In this document: piece after piece, positions 33,586 through 42,208 of the stretch | Position numbering within the stretch: position 1 is the first letter of the stretch | Layout of the letters: each line of letters opens with the position of its first letter | Assembly (NCBI RefSeq): GCF_009695915.1 | Contig: NZ_VUMZ01000003.1 | Location: 62,001-126,000 of the forward strand | DNA: 64,000 nucleotides | Direction of reading: 5' to 3' | Origin: Hornefia butyriciproducens | GTDB taxonomy: Bacteria > Bacillota > Clostridia > Peptostreptococcales > Anaerovoracaceae | Program-made: the position numbers and the translations under genes | The notes under the pieces: model-generated | Told to the model about the DNA's origin: nothing | Database searches by the model: none | The model's input: only the letters and a program-made list of their open reading frames with translations

Positions 33586-35016
33586 ATGAGTGAGAAATAC
33601 ATTATTGGAATTGACGAGGGATCCCAGAGCGCAAAGATCTTAATCTTCGACACAAAGGGACATATTGTCTGCGAGGGCAGACATCCTCTTAAACCGTATA
33701 ATCTACCGGAACCGGGGCATGTGGAGCATCCGGATGATGACTGGTGGGACGCCATCTGCGAGGCCGGAAAAAAATGCATGGCCGCCTTCCGGGGAGATCC
33801 GAAGGATATCGTCGGAATCGGTCTTTGTACCATACGCTACTGCCGCGCCTATCTGGACGAGAACTGCATGCTTGCACAGCCGGCGCTGTCCTGGATGGAT
33901 GTCCGGGTTTCTGCACCTTACGTACATGAAAACCCAAAGGTGAAGTACATCGTCGCATCTTCCGGATATATCACGTTCCGGCTGACCGGCGAGAAGAAGG
34001 ATTCTGTCGCCAACTATGAAGGCGGATGGCCGGTGGATGTGGATACCTGGACCTGGTCGGAGGATCCGCAGGCGTATAAGGACTGCGGCATGCCCCGGGA
34101 AATGCTGTTCGAACTTGTGAAACCGGGAGATGTCCTGGGATGCGTGACCGCGGAGGCGGCTGCCGCAACGGGATTTCCGGAGGGCGTTCCCGTGGTTGCG
34201 ACAGCGAACGACAAGGCGGTTGAAGGCCTGGGAACCGGCTGTATGGGAGACGACACCGTGTGCCTGTCGCTGGGGACATATACCGCAGCGATGATGGAGG
34301 GTAAGGAATTTCTGCGGGATACAAAGAATACCTGGCCGAAGTTCTCCTGTGTTCCGGATAAGTATCTTTACGACACCTGGGGAATCCGGCGCGGCATGTG
34401 GACCGTCAGCTGGTTCCGGGATGTTCTGGGCAACGGCTACGCGAAGGAAGCGGCTGCGAAAGGAATGTCCGCAGAAGAGATGCTCAGCATGGAAGCGGAA
34501 GGCGTTCCCGTGGGCAGCGACGGCCTGATGACCGTGCTGGACTGGCTGCCCTGGGTAGATGCCCAGTATAAGAAGGGAATCATGATCGGATTCGACGGAC
34601 GGCACACCCGGGCGCATATTTACCGCTCGATTCTGGAGGCGGTCGCCCTGACGATGAAGAAATATATCTTCGATATGACAGATGAGGTTGGAGTAGACAT
34701 AAAAAAGATTATAGTAACCGGAGGAGGCTCAGGGAGCGATCTGTTCATGCAGATCATCGCGGACGTCATGAACATCCCGACTGTGCGGAACGAGGTGACC
34801 GGTGCGGCCGGACTGGGAGCGGCCGTCTGTGCAGCTGTCGCCGCAGGCGTTTATCCTTCCTTCGAGGATGCTGTCGCGAATATGGTGCGCTTCTCTGACC
34901 GGTTCCGGCCGATCCCGGAGAACACAGAGGTCTATGACAAAATGTACCCGATTTACTGGGATATCACGAATCATACCGATGCGATTCTGAAAAAAACATA
35001 TGAAATCTTTAAATGA
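33586..35016 (+). CDS. ygcE: FGGY-family carbohydrate kinase (YgcE-like)
   Basis: A 476-residue sugar kinase of the ASKHA fold: YIIGIDEGSQSAKILIFD (phosphate 1), PEPGHVEHPDDDWWDA, a YLDENCMLAQPALSWMDVR substrate segment, VATANDKAVEGLGTG with DDTVCLSLGTYTA, and the adenosine motif KIIVTGGGSGSDLFMQIIAD. Length is normal for FGGY (about 480-500). Its product, a phosphorylated polyol or sugar, is a plausible ligand for the GlpP-type protein encoded by ygcP, which in the parent family senses glycerol 3-phosphate; this is inference. Confidence 0.88.
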   Translation: MSEKYIIGIDEGSQSAKILIFDTKGHIVCEGRHPLKPYNLPEPGHVEHPDDDWWDAICEAGKKCMAAFRGDPKDIVGIGLCTIRYCRAYLDENCMLAQPALSWMDVRVSAPYVHENPKVKYIVASSGYITFRLTGEKKDSVANYEGGWPVDVDTWTWSEDPQAYKDCGMPREMLFELVKPGDVLGCVTAEAAAATGFPEGVPVVATANDKAVEGLGTGCMGDDTVCLSLGTYTAAMMEGKEFLRDTKNTWPKFSCVPDKYLYDTWGIRRGMWTVSWFRDVLGNGYAKEAAAKGMSAEEMLSMEAEGVPVGSDGLMTVLDWLPWVDAQYKKGIMIGFDGRHTRAHIYRSILEAVALTMKKYIFDMTDEVGVDIKKIIVTGGGSGSDLFMQIIADVMNIPTVRNEVTGAAGLGAAVCAAVAAGVYPSFEDAVANMVRFSDRFRPIPENTEVYDKMYPIYWDITNHTDAILKKTYEIFK

Positions 35017-35140
35017 TAAAAACAGCGCAGTCTGTCAGATCAGAGTCAGACCGGACGGGGCGCGCTGAACCACAGCGTATCCCTGCGGTGCCGGATGCTC
35101 CGGCTTCGCGGGGTCGCTTTCTTTCAGGGAGGTGTTTTTA

Positions 35141-35947
35141 TTGACCAAAGTCCAATCAGAGATGTTTGATGCGAACCGTCTGATCCTCGTCGTGAATGAT
35201 GACGGAGTGCGTTCCCCCGGAATCGCTGCGGCCGCGGAAGCCGCCGCAGCGTTCGGAGAGGTGATGATTACAGCTCCGGTGAGTCAGCAGACTTCAATGG
35301 GACGGGCATATCCGCGGTATCCGGACCTCGGTGTCATCGAACGGATTCCGGTGCGGGTCGGAGAACGGGAGATTTCTGCTTACGGAATTCACAGCTCTCC
35401 CGCACACGCGGCGGCATACGGTATAATAGAAATTGCGGACAGAAAACCGGATCTGGTGGTCAGCGGGATCAATCTGGGTGCCAATCTGGCGCGGTCGATT
35501 ACCTGCAGCGGAACACTCGGCGCCTGTTTTGAAGCGGTCAGTGAAGGCGTCCCGTCCCTGGCGATTTCGCTGGAAACCCCTGTGGAAGCGATCATGAAGC
35601 ACGATTTCAGTGAGGACGATACCGAATTCGGCAGCGCTCGCGGTGTTACGGCATTTTGGATCGAAAAAATTCTGAGGGAAGGGATGCCGCGGGGTGCGGA
35701 GATCCTGAACGTGAATGTTCCGTACAGGCGTATCGGACCGGAGGAATTCAGGATGACACGTCTGGACAGTCAGAATTATTATGTCCTGGAGAAACTGCCT
35801 GAGAGAGACTGGAGCAGGCCGTATACCATGGATTTTAAAATCCGGTTCGAGGAGGCGGATCTGCTTCCGGAGGGAGATATCCGGGCGGTATGCGTGGATC
35901 GTATCACATCGGTGACGCCACTGGGATGGGATCTGACTAAAGATTGA
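35141..35947 (+). CDS. surE: SurE-type 5'/3'-nucleotidase
   Basis: Dephosphorylates nucleoside monophosphates. The 268-residue protein has the family metal site in LVVNDDGVRSPG (DD), APVSQQTSMGRAYP, the HSSPAHAAAYGI stretch, VVSGINLGANLARSITCSGTLGA (core SGINLGAN) and the closing NVNVP and ITSVTPLGWD segments. TTG at 35141 is the best start: AGGGAGG lies eight bases upstream, whereas the ATG at 35162 has none. It may continue the ygcE operon (125-base gap) and is followed by the acyl-CoA dehydrogenase. Confidence 0.85.
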   Translation: MTKVQSEMFDANRLILVVNDDGVRSPGIAAAAEAAAAFGEVMITAPVSQQTSMGRAYPRYPDLGVIERIPVRVGEREISAYGIHSSPAHAAAYGIIEIADRKPDLVVSGINLGANLARSITCSGTLGACFEAVSEGVPSLAISLETPVEAIMKHDFSEDDTEFGSARGVTAFWIEKILREGMPRGAEILNVNVPYRRIGPEEFRMTRLDSQNYYVLEKLPERDWSRPYTMDFKIRFEEADLLPEGDIRAVCVDRITSVTPLGWDLTKD

Positions 35948-35983
35948 ACGTGTATTTTGTTAGGAAAACGGCAGGAGACAGAG

Positions 35984-37126
35984 ATGGGATATCAGATTAC
36001 AGAATTTGGACAGGACATACTGGACGATGTGAAGAGACTGTGTGACAGGATGCTGGATGATCAGCTGCGGGATGCGGACCGGAGCGGAGAGTGGCCGGCG
36101 GAGGCTTATCAGGCCGCATCGGAAATGGGGATCGGAGCGGCGTTCATAAAAGAGGAATACGGCGGCGCAGGTCTGGAACTTCAGGAGCAGGCGGCTGTGT
36201 TGGAGGAACTTGCGGCATGCGATGCCGGATTCGCAGTATCATATATGGCAAATCGCCTCGCTCAGTCTCCGGTGGAAATCGCGGGCAGTGCGTTTCAGAA
36301 GAAACTGGTGTACGATGTGCTCCTCAACGGAGGATTCGCCGGATTCTGTCTGACGGAGGATCAGGCGGGAAGCGACCTCTCCGGCTGCCGCACCAGAGCT
36401 GTCAGGCAGGGAGACCACTACGTCCTGGACGGCAGCAAGCTGTTTGTGACCAACGGGCCCAATGCGGAGATCTTCGTGGTGTTCGCTGTGACTGATCCGG
36501 ATGGGGGAACAAAGGAAAATCTGAGCGCATTTCTGGTTCCCGGTGATGCGGAAGGACTGACCCGCGGCGTCCGGGAGCATAAGTTGGGGATCCGGAATTC
36601 CGGAACCTGTGAGATCAGTTTCAATCGCGTACCAGTTCCGGCAGGATACAGGATCGGCGAAGAGGGCGAGGGTTTTTCCCTTGCGGTCCGTTCCCTGGAG
36701 CAGGCGCGGATCTGGTGCGGTGTAACGGCACTGGGAGTGGCCCGGCGCGCTATAAGTGAGTCGGTGACGTATGCGAAGGAGCGCAGGCAGTTCGGTAAAC
36801 CGCTGAGTGAGAATGAGGTGATTCTGTTCAAACTGGCGGATATGGAAATGAAGACAGAGGCGGCGCGTCTCTGCTGCAGTGCCGCGCTGGAAAGACTTGA
36901 GAAGGGTCTGCCGGTAACAAAGGAATCTGCGATCGCGAAATGCCTGGCGGCGGATGCCGCTATGGAGTGCGCAGTGGAGGCGGTACAGATTTTCGGCGGA
37001 TACGGATACTGCGAGGAGTATCCGGTGGAAAAGCTGCTGCGGGATGCGAAGATTTTCCAGATCTTTGAGGGAACCAACGAGATTCAGAGACTGATCGTCG
37101 GACGGTCGCTGATGAGGGAGCGGTAA
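35984..37126 (+). CDS. acyl-CoA dehydrogenase
   Basis: A 380-residue flavoprotein that desaturates an acyl-CoA between C2 and C3. N-terminal helices are followed by FCLTEDQAGSDLSGCRTRA (FAD/substrate loop), a beta domain (VTNGPNAEIFVVFAVTD) and the C-terminal helical domain with ERRQFGKPL, QIFGGYGYCEEYPVEKLLRD and the catalytic glutamate in FEGTNEIQRLIVGR. ATG at 35984 with CAGGAGA is preferred over the earlier TTG. No hydratase, thiolase or Etf gene is adjacent; the nearest Etf is YgcQR. Substrate length is unknown. Confidence 0.9.
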   Translation: MGYQITEFGQDILDDVKRLCDRMLDDQLRDADRSGEWPAEAYQAASEMGIGAAFIKEEYGGAGLELQEQAAVLEELAACDAGFAVSYMANRLAQSPVEIAGSAFQKKLVYDVLLNGGFAGFCLTEDQAGSDLSGCRTRAVRQGDHYVLDGSKLFVTNGPNAEIFVVFAVTDPDGGTKENLSAFLVPGDAEGLTRGVREHKLGIRNSGTCEISFNRVPVPAGYRIGEEGEGFSLAVRSLEQARIWCGVTALGVARRAISESVTYAKERRQFGKPLSENEVILFKLADMEMKTEAARLCCSAALERLEKGLPVTKESAIAKCLAADAAMECAVEAVQIFGGYGYCEEYPVEKLLRDAKIFQIFEGTNEIQRLIVGRSLMRER

Positions 37127-37152
37127 TCGCTGTTCATCTGATTCTCACAGAT

Positions 37153-37695
37153 TTATTCAGGTTCAGACTGCTGCACCGATGTGCCGCCGCTCTGATCCCA
37201 GTCCTTCAGACCTTTCTCCTGGTTCTCCATGACCCGGTCGAGATCGAGGGGGACAGGTTCTTCCATCAGATAATCCCTCAGGGCATCGACGCCTTCCCCG
37301 GTCACGTTGTTTACCGGGAAAATCCGCTCGCAGCCGGCGTCCTCCAGCCACTGGCGAACCATGGGGATGTTTGCCAGCGGGGAATCGATCTTGGTGATGA
37401 TGCCGATCATGGGCCGCGTGCTCACGCCGATAATCGCGGGATCAAACAGATTATAGGGCTCGTCGGCGGCGCAGAGCAGACCGATCACATCAGAATCAAA
37501 AGAAAAACAGCCGAGGGCCAGCGCGAGGGTTTTGGTTTCGGCGTATTCTCCCGGCGTATCGATGGTAATATCCCAGGTTTTAACATATTGAGTTTTATGA
37601 TAATGGACGTTTTCGCCCTTCAGCGCCTGAGTGAGCGAGGTTTTGCCCGCTTCGCTCCGGCCGGCCAGGAAGAGCTTCTTCTTCATTTTTTTCAT
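37153..37695 (-). CDS. EutP/PduV-like GTPase, satellite copy
   Basis: A 180-residue small GTPase-like protein: P-loop LFLAGRSEAGKTSLTQALKG, DTPGEY (switch II, G3) and GIITKIDSPL (NKxD-like, TKID), with a C-terminal Gln/Glu/Pro tail absent from the copy at 50241. EutP/PduV proteins associate with microcompartments and are thought to act in their placement or as kinases in some cases. It is the last gene of a three-gene minus-strand set with two EutS-like shell proteins. Confidence 0.82.
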   Translation of the reverse strand: MKKMKKKLFLAGRSEAGKTSLTQALKGENVHYHKTQYVKTWDITIDTPGEYAETKTLALALGCFSFDSDVIGLLCAADEPYNLFDPAIIGVSTRPMIGIITKIDSPLANIPMVRQWLEDAGCERIFPVNNVTGEGVDALRDYLMEEPVPLDLDRVMENQEKGLKDWDQSGGTSVQQSEPE

Positions 37696-37801
37696 TGTTT
37701 GCAGGTCATTTCCTTTTTCGATTCAGTAAGCCGGCATGATCAACGGACTTGTCCAATGTGTGCCCATCCGTCGAATATGTTTGAATTGTTAATACTCCAG
37801 T

Positions 37802-38233
37802 TCACCGGTCTGAAATCGGACAGACGGTGTAACGCAGTTCTTCCCTGAAATAACGGACGCACTCCTCGATGGCCACTGTGACATCTGCGCGCGGTCCGGT
37901 AATAATCAGGGCTCCGCTGAACCGGTCCATAAAACTGAGGTCGATTTCCCCCATCTTGGTGGAGATGTCCGCGGCAATGACCACCGTTTCCGGCGGGGTC
38001 ATATGAAGAATTCCGATTGAATTTCCCCGTGGGTCGTTTCCCTCATGAAATCCGATGTCGAGTCCCAGGTTGTGGTAGACTGCGGGGTCTGAGATCCCGA
38101 TGATATGAGCAAGTGTGATTTCCCTGGCGGGAACGGAGGAATGCGTGACCCGGGCCTGTCCGTTTCTGGAATGTGAACGGATGTAACGGATAAGTCTTTC
38201 CCGGTCTGTGTTTTTTCCGATGTATTCCTGCAT
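37802..38233 (-). CDS. EutS/PduU-like BMC shell protein, satellite copy 2
   Basis: A 143-residue circularly permuted BMC-domain protein. The C-terminal 100 residues carry the EutS pattern: REITLAHIIGISDPAVY, IGILHMTPPETVVIAADISTK, DLSFMDRFSGALIITGPRADV, ending VRYFREELRYTVCPI. The N-terminal 40 residues (QEYIGKNTDRERLIRYIRS) are an extra basic segment not seen in the other two EutS-like proteins here. Hexamers of this type form facets, often with a beta-barrel over the pore. Seventeen bases separate it from the preceding gene. Confidence 0.85.
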   Translation of the reverse strand: MQEYIGKNTDRERLIRYIRSHSRNGQARVTHSSVPAREITLAHIIGISDPAVYHNLGLDIGFHEGNDPRGNSIGILHMTPPETVVIAADISTKMGEIDLSFMDRFSGALIITGPRADVTVAIEECVRYFREELRYTVCPISDR

Positions 38234-38249
38234 GGCGGATCACCTCGCT

Positions 38250-38636
38250 TCAGCGCTTTGTGATGGGGCAGCAGACATAGCCGAGAGTTTCACGAAAATA
38301 TTCGACGATTTCCGTGATCGCCGTCGTAACCTCTGCGATTTCTCCGGTGATGATCAGCGTTCCGCTGAAACGGTCAGCAAAGCCGAGGTAGACGTTTCCG
38401 CTCTTGACGGCAATGTCGGAGGCGATTACCGCAGACTCCGGCGGCGTCATATTCATGATGCCGATGGCAGAAGTGCGATAATCGATTTCCGGGTTCAGTC
38501 CCAATTTCTGATATACGATAGGCAGCGGGCCGCCGATAATATGAGCAAGGGTGATTTCCTTTCCGGCTACCAGTTCCTGCACGATGCGGAGCTGTTCCGG
38601 GGAATCCTTTGTGTTTTGATTAAACTGGTCGTTCAT
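38250..38636 (-). CDS. EutS/PduU-like BMC shell protein, satellite copy 1
   Basis: A 128-residue permuted BMC protein: QELVAGKEITLAHIIGG, SAIGIMNMTPPESAVIASDI, GFADRFSGTLIITGEIAEV and EYFRETLGYVCCPITKR. Start ATG at 38636 follows GGGGGGATT. It is the first gene of the satellite set (this gene, a second EutS-like gene, a EutP-like GTPase), 160 bases from the divergent TPR operon. Sequence is clearly related to the EutS-like protein at 49882 of the main operon but not identical. Confidence 0.87.
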   Translation of the reverse strand: MNDQFNQNTKDSPEQLRIVQELVAGKEITLAHIIGGPLPIVYQKLGLNPEIDYRTSAIGIMNMTPPESAVIASDIAVKSGNVYLGFADRFSGTLIITGEIAEVTTAITEIVEYFRETLGYVCCPITKR

Positions 38637-38682
38637 GGTAAAATCCCCCCGTTTTGCAATATCATTTGTTATAATCTGATTT

Positions 38683-38750
38683 AGGATAACGCGAAAACAC
38701 GGTTTTGTCAATAATTGCGGATTGAATTAAACCGCGTTATGCGATAAAAT
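38683..38750. promoter_or_regulatory. divergent promoters between the shell satellite and the TPR operon
   Basis: Minus strand: TTGACA (plus 38706-38711), 17-base spacer, TATCCT (plus 38683-38688). Plus strand: TTGAAT (38722-38727), 17-base spacer, TAAAAT (38745-38750). The two -35 boxes are only ten bases apart, so one regulator could control both directions. Confidence 0.6.
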
Positions 38751-38797
38751 TTATGTAAAGACTGATTTCAGAAATATAAAAAACCGGAGATGAGAAT

Positions 38798-39610
38798 ATG
38801 GCACAGACTATAGATATAAAAAGCTTTTACGAAGGGCTTGACCGGATGTACGGACAGCACGATTACGGTGAGACAGAGAAGTACCTTCTCGGAAGTCTGA
38901 AGACGGCGCAAGAGGAGATGAATATCTCTCTGATTATCGCGGTCAGTAATGAACTGGGAGGATTTTATCGCGCAGCAGGAAAGGTGGATGAGGCGAAACT
39001 GTTGAACGACAGTGTTCTGAAGGCCCTGGAGTCGATCGGTCAGGATCGGAACGAGAATTATGCGACCGCGCTGATGAATGCGGCGAATTCCCATAATTCT
39101 GCGCATGAATATGACGTGGCGCTGGGCATGTATAAGAAGGCTGAGGATCTCCTGGAGCAGCTTGGACTGGGCAGAGACTACCGCATGGCAGCGCTGTGCA
39201 ATAATATCAGTTCACTGTACCGGGAGAACGGAGATCTGGAGGAAGCGGAAAAGATGGCGCGCAAGTCCATCCTGATCATTTCCGAGATTCCGGACGCGCG
39301 TCTGGATATGGCCACAAGTCTGATCAACCTGGGAGAGGTGCAGACCCGTCTCGGAAAATACCGGGAGGCGGAGGAAAGCCTGAAGACAGCTGCGGCAATC
39401 TATGAGCATGATGCAGGCGGGATGGACATTCATTATGCATCCGCCGTCGCGGCGATGGGCGCGCTGGAATACTACAGGGGAAACTTTGAGGCGTCTGCGG
39501 AGCAGTACAGAAAGGCGCTGGAACTGATCCGGCGTGATTTCGGAAAGTCCGCATATTACACGATGATTGAAAACAACCTGAAAATGGTGGAAGCGGAGAT
39601 GAGAAAATGA
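38798..39610 (+). CDS. tetratricopeptide repeat protein
   Basis: A 270-residue all-helical protein of five to six 40-residue TPR units of the Kinesin-light-chain-like pattern (YGETEKYLLGSLKTAQEEM, YDVALGMYKKAEDLLEQ, LEEAEKMARKSILI, YREAEESLKTAAAIYEHD, FEASAEQYRKALELIRRD). No membrane segment or signal peptide. TPR units bind partner proteins. Its stop overlaps the next gene by four bases, so it works with the nucleotidyltransferase-like protein downstream. Not obviously related to the TPR protein at the left edge. Confidence 0.85.
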   Translation: MAQTIDIKSFYEGLDRMYGQHDYGETEKYLLGSLKTAQEEMNISLIIAVSNELGGFYRAAGKVDEAKLLNDSVLKALESIGQDRNENYATALMNAANSHNSAHEYDVALGMYKKAEDLLEQLGLGRDYRMAALCNNISSLYRENGDLEEAEKMARKSILIISEIPDARLDMATSLINLGEVQTRLGKYREAEESLKTAAAIYEHDAGGMDIHYASAVAAMGALEYYRGNFEASAEQYRKALELIRRDFGKSAYYTMIENNLKMVEAEMRK

Positions 39611-40542
39611 AGGGCATGGAACTGGCTCGCGCGTATTATACGCAACTGGGCGCGCCGCTGATTCGTCAGGCTCTGCCGGAATATCAGGGCCGTATCGCGG
39701 CAGGACTGGTAGGCGAGGGATCTGAATGCTACGGATACGATGACGCATATTCACAGGATCATGATTTCGGTCCGGGTTTCTGCCTCTGGGTCACATCAGA
39801 TACGGCAGTCAGAGTGGGAAAAGAAATTCAGGCTCTGTATGACAGTCTTCCGAAAGAATTCATGGGATATACCCGGAACGAAACCCCGGAAGGGAAGGGA
39901 CGGGTAGGCCTTTTTCGAATAGATTACTTTTATCAGCGGTATACGAACTGTCCGGGAGCACCGGAGACCAATATGCAGTGGATGAATGTTCCGGAGAGGT
40001 TCCTTTCTGTTGCGACAAACGGTGAGGTCTTCTCGGATCCTGAGGGGGAATTTACTGCTGTCCGACGGAAACTGCTTGCCTTCTACCCGACCGATGTGCT
40101 TCGCAAGAAGCTGGCCGCCAGAGCCGCAGTGATGGCACAGGCGGGGCAATATAATTATCCGCGCTGTGTTCAGCGGGGAGACAGAGGCGCGGCTTTTTTC
40201 GCGATGAATGAATTTGTACAGGCGGCTCTTTCCGCGGTGTTTCTGTTGAACCGTAAATACATGCCATTTTATAAATGGGCGTTCAGGGCTGCGGGAGAAC
40301 TTACGATTCTGCAGGATTCAGTCCGGCGTCTGCGTCGTCTGGCTGATCTGGAGCAGGTTGTTCCTCCGGCAGAAGCGCAGAGCCTCATTGAGGGAATATG
40401 CGCGGAAGTGGCAGAAGAACTGAGACGGCAGGACTTTTCCTCATCGGAGGATTCCTTCCTGGCCCCACACAGCGGCGAGATTATGGCGGGAATACAGGAT
40501 CCTGAGATCCGCAGGCTGCATGTGATGGCGGACTGTGGCTGA
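39607..40542 (+). CDS. DUF4037 protein with nucleotidyltransferase-like motif
   Basis: A 311-residue soluble protein. Near residue 35 it reads GLVGEGSECYGYDDAYSQDHDFG: a Gly-Ser pair followed after ten residues by Asp-His-Asp, which is the GS...DxD arrangement of minimal nucleotidyltransferases. A later GLFRIDYFY could supply the third acidic residue. The C-terminal half is helical (LAARAAVMAQAGQYNYPR, FFAMNEFVQAALSAVFLLN), like the substrate domains of that superfamily. This matches DUF4037. Substrate is unknown. Overlaps the TPR gene start and is followed by DUF4125. Confidence 0.75.
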   Translation: MKGMELARAYYTQLGAPLIRQALPEYQGRIAAGLVGEGSECYGYDDAYSQDHDFGPGFCLWVTSDTAVRVGKEIQALYDSLPKEFMGYTRNETPEGKGRVGLFRIDYFYQRYTNCPGAPETNMQWMNVPERFLSVATNGEVFSDPEGEFTAVRRKLLAFYPTDVLRKKLAARAAVMAQAGQYNYPRCVQRGDRGAAFFAMNEFVQAALSAVFLLNRKYMPFYKWAFRAAGELTILQDSVRRLRRLADLEQVVPPAEAQSLIEGICAEVAEELRRQDFSSSEDSFLAPHSGEIMAGIQDPEIRRLHVMADCG

Positions 40543-40564
40543 GGATCGGAGAAAGGAACAGATT

Positions 40565-41209
40565 ATGGAGCATGTACAAAGAAACCGCAGCGAGAAAGAC
40601 AGACTGATCAGTGAGATTGTCTCGCTGGAATGGAATATGTTTCAGAAAGTGGAGAACATCGGGGGCCGGGCGGGCTGTCAGGATGACTGGAACACATTTT
40701 ACATCATGCGGTACAGCCAGGATGCGACATGGAGCGAGGACACTCTGCGCAGTTACCTGAACGATCTGAGGCAGGCTGCGGCGTCAGGACGGAACCTTCT
40801 GACGGAAAAATACGCGTATATGATGGAATTCACTGATCCGGAATATTACCGGGAACATCTGCAGGCATCGCTGCCGGCTCTTTCGGAGCAGAAGGGACGT
40901 CTGATTGCGGAGATTGTCAGTCTTCAGCTGATCTCTCACCGGAGATTCGCCGGTCTGTTTCCTCGGATTGCGGGGGCGGGCCGGCCGGTCGGCGATGAAC
41001 GAGGTGAAACATCGGTGAAATCCTATTCCATCGGCGAACTGAAAACCTATTCGGAGGAAACGCTGCGGCTGCTGCTGCGGGATGTAAAGCAGAATCCGGA
41101 TATGGTGCTGGATATTCAGCGGGGCATCGCGGAGTTCTACGGGTACTCCGGACTGGAGGCTGCGGAACAGGCGCTGGCCGGCAGAGATGGTGAACGGCAG
41201 TCACAGTAG
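40565..41209 (+). CDS. DUF4125 family protein
   Basis: A 214-residue soluble protein with two similar halves: RLISEIVSLEWNMFQKVEN near the N-terminus and RLIAEIVSLQLISHRRFAG near residue 115, each followed by a Y-S-x-x-T-L-R segment (WSEDTLRSYLNDLR and YSEETLRLLLRDVK). This internal duplication is typical of the DUF4125 family, whose function is unknown. The ATG at 40565 after GAAAGGAACA is preferred to an upstream GTG. It is the third gene of the TPR/DUF4037/DUF4125/MerR operon. Confidence 0.8.
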   Translation: MEHVQRNRSEKDRLISEIVSLEWNMFQKVENIGGRAGCQDDWNTFYIMRYSQDATWSEDTLRSYLNDLRQAAASGRNLLTEKYAYMMEFTDPEYYREHLQASLPALSEQKGRLIAEIVSLQLISHRRFAGLFPRIAGAGRPVGDERGETSVKSYSIGELKTYSEETLRLLLRDVKQNPDMVLDIQRGIAEFYGYSGLEAAEQALAGRDGERQSQ

Positions 41210-41250
41210 AGCATCAGAACATCAGGACAAGTTTCTCCGGAGGAGACAAA

Positions 41251-42078
41251 ATGGAAACGATCAAGGAATTTTACTCAATCGGCGAGGTCAGCAGGTTATG
41301 TAACGTATCCCGCAAAGCGATGCGTTTTTATGATGAGATCGGACTGATCCACCCGGACAAGGTCGGCAGCAACAACTACCGGTTTTATTCCCGGGAGGCT
41401 CTTCTGAACCTGACGATTCTGAAATATTACAAACAGATGGGGTTCAAGCTGGAAGAGATGAGAAATCTGATGGATACAGAGGAGTATCAGGAGATTGAAC
41501 ATGGATTCCTGCGGAAAATCAGCGAGCTGGAAGACGAGCAGGTCAGCATCGAGAACCAGCTGACTTCAGTGCGTGACTGGTATTCGCTGCTGCTGGAGGC
41601 GCAGACCGTTATTCTGAACGATGCGCGGGAGGTTTCCGTTAAATATATTGAACCGGATGAGTTCGGATTTATGGATCAGGAGTACATCGGCGATCCCAAG
41701 GAAGCTGTGATTAATCTGGAGTGGACGGAGTTCCTCGATCAGCTTGCGGTTGAGATTACAGGGCCGGTCATGATTGAATTTCCATCGTATAAAGACCGTA
41801 TTGACAACCGATGCACCAGGATGCGGCTGCTGCAGAAGATGATCCGACCCAGACATAAGGAATATCTGACGCAGATGGGTGGCTGTATGATGCTGTCATG
41901 CTATCATATCGGCCCTCACAATACAATTGCGGACACTTACCATAAGATGGAGAACTGGGCCCGGAGCCATGGCTACCTTCTGGGAGATTCCTCCTGGGAA
42001 AGGTATGTGACCGATTATTGGACCACAAAGAATACAGAGATGTTTGTTACGGAGATCCGGTTGGATGTGCATCGCTGA
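41251..42078 (+). CDS. MerR-family regulator, candidate activator of the cut operon
   Basis: A 275-residue regulator: MerR winged helix at 5-75 (YSIGEVSRLCNVSRKAMRFY, NNYRFYSREALLNLTILKYY), dimerisation helix to about 120, and a GyrI-like effector domain (MMLSCYHIGPHNTIADTYHK, EMFVTEIRLDVHR). It closes the TPR operon and is followed by a terminator. The cut promoter at 43989-44019 has a 19-base spacer with a TTTCC/GGAAA dyad, the signature of MerR control, and this is the nearest MerR gene. A choline-related ligand is a guess. Confidence 0.87.
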   Translation: METIKEFYSIGEVSRLCNVSRKAMRFYDEIGLIHPDKVGSNNYRFYSREALLNLTILKYYKQMGFKLEEMRNLMDTEEYQEIEHGFLRKISELEDEQVSIENQLTSVRDWYSLLLEAQTVILNDAREVSVKYIEPDEFGFMDQEYIGDPKEAVINLEWTEFLDQLAVEITGPVMIEFPSYKDRIDNRCTRMRLLQKMIRPRHKEYLTQMGGCMMLSCYHIGPHNTIADTYHKMENWARSHGYLLGDSSWERYVTDYWTTKNTEMFVTEIRLDVHR

Positions 42079-42136
42079 CAGCCGGTGTGAATGTCCGTGT
42101 CCCGAGGCGCGACGCTTCTGAAACAGCGTACAGAAA

Positions 42137-42176
42137 AGAGCTGCCGCACTAATCAGTTTAGTGCAGCAGCTCTTTT
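42137..42176 (+). terminator. terminator of the TPR-MerR operon
   Basis: AGAGCTGC (42137-42144) pairs with GCAGCTCT (42166-42173), with the inner GCACTAA/TTAGTGC helix, followed by T5. A hairpin with the same AGAGCTG foot ends the flavoprotein gene at 59577. Confidence 0.85.
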
Positions 42177-42208
42177 TGTTTGCGGTCAATCTGCTGTGAA
42201 ATGATGAA

